Source: Leucobacter luti
GTDB taxonomy: Bacteria; Actinomycetota; Actinomycetes; Actinomycetales; Microbacteriaceae
Direction of reading: 5' to 3'
Assembly: GCF_019464495.1 (NCBI RefSeq)
Contig: NZ_CP080492.1
Span: 2,480,001-2,544,000 of the forward strand
DNA length: 64,000 nucleotides
Within the stretch, counting starts at the first letter, position 1, and each line of letters starts with the position of its first letter. Positions 61,720-64,000 of the stretch are shown in pieces. The translations under genes and the position numbers were made by a program. The notes under the pieces are model-generated. The model searched no databases. It was given only the letters and a program-made list of their open reading frames with translations, and was not told the origin of the DNA.

Positions 61720-62427
61720 CTAGGAGACGCGGGCCGTGAGGGCCTCGATCGCGCTCTGGAAGAAGCGCAGCCCATCGGTGCCCGAGCTCATTGCTTCGGG
61801 GGTGTCCGGACCGAATCCGGCCTCCACCGCGTGCTCGGGGTGCGGCATGAGGCCGACCACATTGCCGCGCTCATTGCTCAAACCGGCGATGTCATTCAGC
61901 GAGCCATTCGGGTTGACCTCCGCGTAACGGAACGCGATCAGGCCTTCGCCCTCGAGTCGTTTCAGGGTCTCGTCGTTCGCGACGTAGCCGCCGTCACCGT
62001 TCTTGAGCGGGATCACGATCTCTTCTCCCGGGGAGTAGAGGTGCGTCCACGCCGTATCGACGTTTTCGACAACGAGACGCTGGTCGCGCCGGATGAACTG
62101 CTGGTGCGCGTTGCGGATCAGGCCGCCTGGCAGCAGGTGTGCCTCGACGAGTACCTGGAAGCCATTGCAAATCCCGAGCACGGGCATGCCGCGGTGTGCC
62201 GCAGCAATGACCTCAGTCATGATCGGCGAGACCGCGGCAATCGCGCCGGGGCGCAAGTAATCGCCGTAGCTGAAGCCGCCGGGCAGCACGATGGCGTCAA
62301 CGCTCTGCAGATCGTGATCCGCGTGCCATAGCGCGACGGGCTCGGCCCCGGCGATTCCGATTGCGCGCTGCGCGTCGCGGTCGTCGAGCGAACCGGGGAA
62401 TGTGACAACGCCAATACGGGGTGCCAT
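61720..62427 (-). CDS. purQ: Phosphoribosylformylglycinamidine synthase subunit PurQ
   Basis: A 235-residue glutamine amidotransferase that feeds ammonia to PurL. It has [37 protein letters not shown], the nucleophile Cys in [20 protein letters not shown], and the His/Glu of [11 protein letters not shown]. Its ATG shares a base with the purS stop (TAATG), so the two are coupled. It ends close to a strong terminator. Confidence 0.96.
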   Translation of the reverse strand: MAPRIGVVTFPGSLDDRDAQRAIGIAGAEPVALWHADHDLQSVDAIVLPGGFSYGDYLRPGAIAAVSPIMTEVIAAAHRGMPVLGICNGFQVLVEAHLLPGGLIRNAHQQFIRRDQRLVVENVDTAWTHLYSPGEEIVIPLKNGDGGYVANDETLKRLEGEGLIAFRYAEVNPNGSLNDIAGLSNERGNVVGLMPHPEHAVEAGFGPDTPEAMSSGTDGLRFFQSAIEALTARVS

Positions 62428-62696
62428 TACTGGGCCTCGCCCGCCGGCACGCCGTCGACGGTGATCGAGACGACGTCCTCGATGACGGAGTTCGAGAGGA
62501 TCTCATCTGCAACCTTGCGCACCTCGGCGAGCACCTCTGCGGTGACTTCGCCGTCGACAGTGAGCTCGAAGCGCTTGCCGATGCGGACGTTCTCAAACTT
62601 GGTGTGACCGAGGCGGTTCAGCGCGCCGGTCGTGGCCTTGCCCTGCGGATCGAGCAGCTCGGCCTTGGGCATGACATCAACAACAATCGTGGGCAC
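62427..62696 (-). CDS. purS: Phosphoribosylformylglycinamidine synthase subunit PurS
   Basis: An 89-residue small subunit that bridges PurQ and PurL ([37 protein letters not shown]). Two GTG starts are possible, 62702 and 62696; the second is preferred because GGAG is five bases upstream of it, while the first would overlap that site. Directly upstream of purQ. Confidence 0.94.
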   Translation of the reverse strand: MPTIVVDVMPKAELLDPQGKATTGALNRLGHTKFENVRIGKRFELTVDGEVTAEVLAEVRKVADEILSNSVIEDVVSITVDGVPAGEAQ

Positions 62697-62773
62697 TGGC
62701 ACTCCGGTTTCGCGATTCGACGGTCAGTGGGCATTGCGAGGCGCGCTCCAGCGCGCCGCACCCACGTGTCAGT

Positions 62774-63655
62774 CTACCCGGCGATCGGGGCGGTTCTGAT
62801 CCGGATCCGGTTGCGCCATGGGTCGAACACGGTGAGCTCCTGCCCATCGAACTCGCGTGCCACGCTGCGGTGCGCCAACCGCTCGTCGAGTGCACCGAGC
62901 GCGTCGACATCGGGCAGCTCGATCGTCACTTCGCCCAGCCCAAGCGCGGGCGAGCGCTCGCCCGCGCCCTGGGACTCCCAGGTGTTCATGCCGACGTGAT
63001 GGTGATACCCGCCCGCAGCGACGAACAGTGCCTGGCTGCCGTAGCTCGCGGTCACGGCGAATCCGAGCGTGTCGACGTAGAACTCGCGCGCGGTCGCCAC
63101 GCTCCCCACTTTGAGGTGCACGTGTCCGACGCGGGCCGGGGTATCTGCCACAGCACGCGCGCCAGACTCCGTGAGGTGATCCTGCAGGAACCGATTGGGA
63201 TCCAGTGCGAGGGTGCCCATCTCGATCTCCCCGCCAAGCGTGGTGCTCCAGCTTGCCCGCGGGCGATCGACATACAGTTCGACCCCGTTGTGCTCAGGAT
63301 CAGCGAAGTAGAAGGCCTCCGAGACGAGGTGATCGCTCGCGCCCTGGTATTGGGCTGTGCCACGGCGAGCGACGGAGTTGACCGCCGAGGCAAGCTCGGC
63401 TGCTGTCTCGAACAGAAACGCTGTGTGGTACAGCCCGGCAGCCGTCGCGGGCGCATGGGCGAGTGATCCGTCTTGATCCAGGATCAAGACCGCCACGTCG
63501 TTGCGGCCGAGCACCGCGGTGCCACGCTCCTGTGCGAGCACCGTGAGGCCGAGTGCTCCGTGATAAAACCCGAGCATGCGGTCGAGATCGGCCACCGCGA
63601 GGGTGACGGGGCCCATTTCGGTTGCGTCGGGGAGGAGGTCGAGCGTTGTCTGCAT
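62774..63655 (-). CDS. VOC family protein (extradiol dioxygenase/glyoxalase type, CatE-like)
   Basis: A 293-residue protein of two vicinal-oxygen-chelate modules. The first has MGPVTLAVADLDRMLGFYHG and LGLTVLAQ, the second GHVHLKVGSVATAREFYVDT and GGYHHHVGMNTW, with His and Glu residues placed as metal ligands. Similar to CatE/YfiE-like ring-cleaving or glyoxalase-type proteins; substrate unknown. It lies within the pur gene run between purC and purS, on the same strand, 77 bases before purS, but has no obvious link to purine synthesis. Confidence 0.87.
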   Translation of the reverse strand: MQTTLDLLPDATEMGPVTLAVADLDRMLGFYHGALGLTVLAQERGTAVLGRNDVAVLILDQDGSLAHAPATAAGLYHTAFLFETAAELASAVNSVARRGTAQYQGASDHLVSEAFYFADPEHNGVELYVDRPRASWSTTLGGEIEMGTLALDPNRFLQDHLTESGARAVADTPARVGHVHLKVGSVATAREFYVDTLGFAVTASYGSQALFVAAGGYHHHVGMNTWESQGAGERSPALGLGEVTIELPDVDALGALDERLAHRSVAREFDGQELTVFDPWRNRIRIRTAPIAG

Positions 63656-63697
63656 ATGTGAGTCAACGCTCGCGCTAGCGGGCCTATTCCGTGTCTA

Positions 63698-64000
63698 CTA
63701 CGCTCCTGTGCCGGTGAGCCGGTCGAACAGCTCCTGGTAGCGCGCGAGCGTCTGGGCGACGACTTCCTCGGGCAACACCGGGGGCTCGCCGGTGCGGTCC
63801 CAGTTCGCGGCGAGCCAGTTGCGCACGATCTGCTTATCGAAGGAGGCGAGCCGCTCGGCGCGCGGCAACGACTCGTCCTCGTAGGCTGCCGCGTCCCAGT
63901 ATCGCGAGGAATCGCTTGTGAGCACTTCGTCCGCGAGTACGAGCTCGCCGCTGCGAGGATCCAGCCCAAATTCGAACTTCGTATCGGCGAGCACCACGCC
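63698..64000 (-). CDS. purC: Phosphoribosylaminoimidazolesuccinocarboxamide synthase, C-terminal part
   Basis: The last 100 residues of SAICAR synthetase; the 5' part lies beyond the window. Diagnostic pieces are VLADTKFEFGLDPRSGELVL, DEVLTSDSSRYWDAAAYED and FDKQIVRNWLAANW. The enzyme joins CAIR with aspartate using ATP. The GTG at 63997 is an internal codon, not the start. It is the first visible gene of the minus-strand pur run. Confidence 0.95.
   Translation of the reverse strand, partial: GVVLADTKFEFGLDPRSGELVLADEVLTSDSSRYWDAAAYEDESLPRAERLASFDKQIVRNWLAANWDRTGEPPVLPEEVVAQTLARYQELFDRLTGTGA

Noticed and set aside
61076..61775. Three overlapping long ORFs (about 200 residues) on the minus strand and a 338-residue plus ORF
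   Set aside because: They run through tandem repeats, the 52-bp palindrome and GT-rich low-complexity DNA, lack ribosome sites and encode Ala/Pro/Arg/His-rich sequence without domains.
1..64000. tRNA, rRNA, riboswitch, prophage or insertion-sequence features
   Set aside because: No such gene or transposase was recognised on either strand. The spacers before metY/PatB and pur genes were read for riboswitch-like cores without success.

Overview
The window is high-GC actinobacterial DNA, most likely from the family Microbacteriaceae and possibly Leucobacter or a close relative. The genus is an inference from gene content and codon style; no rRNA or tRNA gene is present to test it. Supporting signs are the hadA-hadB-murB order, an acyl-CoA carboxylase with an epsilon subunit, an sdhCDAB-deoA-sugar mutase neighbourhood like that of other actinobacteria, and many genes with a TANNNT -10 box 5-7 bases before the start codon, as expected for leaderless mRNAs.

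Layout. 1-2.1 kb: the 3' end of a LuxR-type regulator, a small Cys-containing ORF, the remnant of an LPXTG-type surface protein and a repeat hairpin. 2.1-8 kb: LLM-type flavin oxidoreductase, MHS-family transporter, Eis-like acetyltransferase, biotin carboxylase/BCCP. 8.2-13.7 kb: a frameshifted DUF937 gene, hadAB, murB, a DUF2520 dehydrogenase-like gene, panC, panB. 13.7-19.5 kb: a minus-strand run sulP, acyltransferase, PatB-type C-S lyase, MetY, pointing to sulfur amino-acid metabolism. 19.6-32.9 kb: C4-dicarboxylate transporter, N-formylglutamate amidohydrolase-like gene, divergent rimB/rimK, YceI protein, dGTPase, CoA pyrophosphatase, SDR/TetR pair, and carboxylase beta/epsilon subunits divergent from birA, which would biotinylate the carboxylase. 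33-44.5 kb: an uptake and catabolism block consisting of APC permease, amidohydrolase, APC permease and divergent TetR, then a PotABCD-like ABC operon with divergent GntR and a Cache-like protein. 44.5-55 kb: manC, sdhCDAB, a BrkB-type protein, then deoA, DUF488, nnrD and a sugar mutase gene, these last four broken by about nine frameshifts. 55-64 kb: a 39-residue Cys-rich protein, an ABM monooxygenase, purL, a membrane protein, a tandem GNAT protein, purQ, purS, a VOC protein and the 3' part of purC, with two repeat-rich islands in between.

The most unusual material is non-coding. A 19-base unit (consensus GAGYTCACGCAGGAARYYY) occurs at three loci, twice as near-perfect hairpins and once as about nine head-to-tail copies. 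A 52-base imperfect palindrome occurs twice, 3' of purL and 3' of purQ. The APC/amidohydrolase operon has a 25-base dyad that is a good operator candidate for the adjacent TetR protein. No CRISPR array, prophage, insertion sequence or obvious defence system was found.
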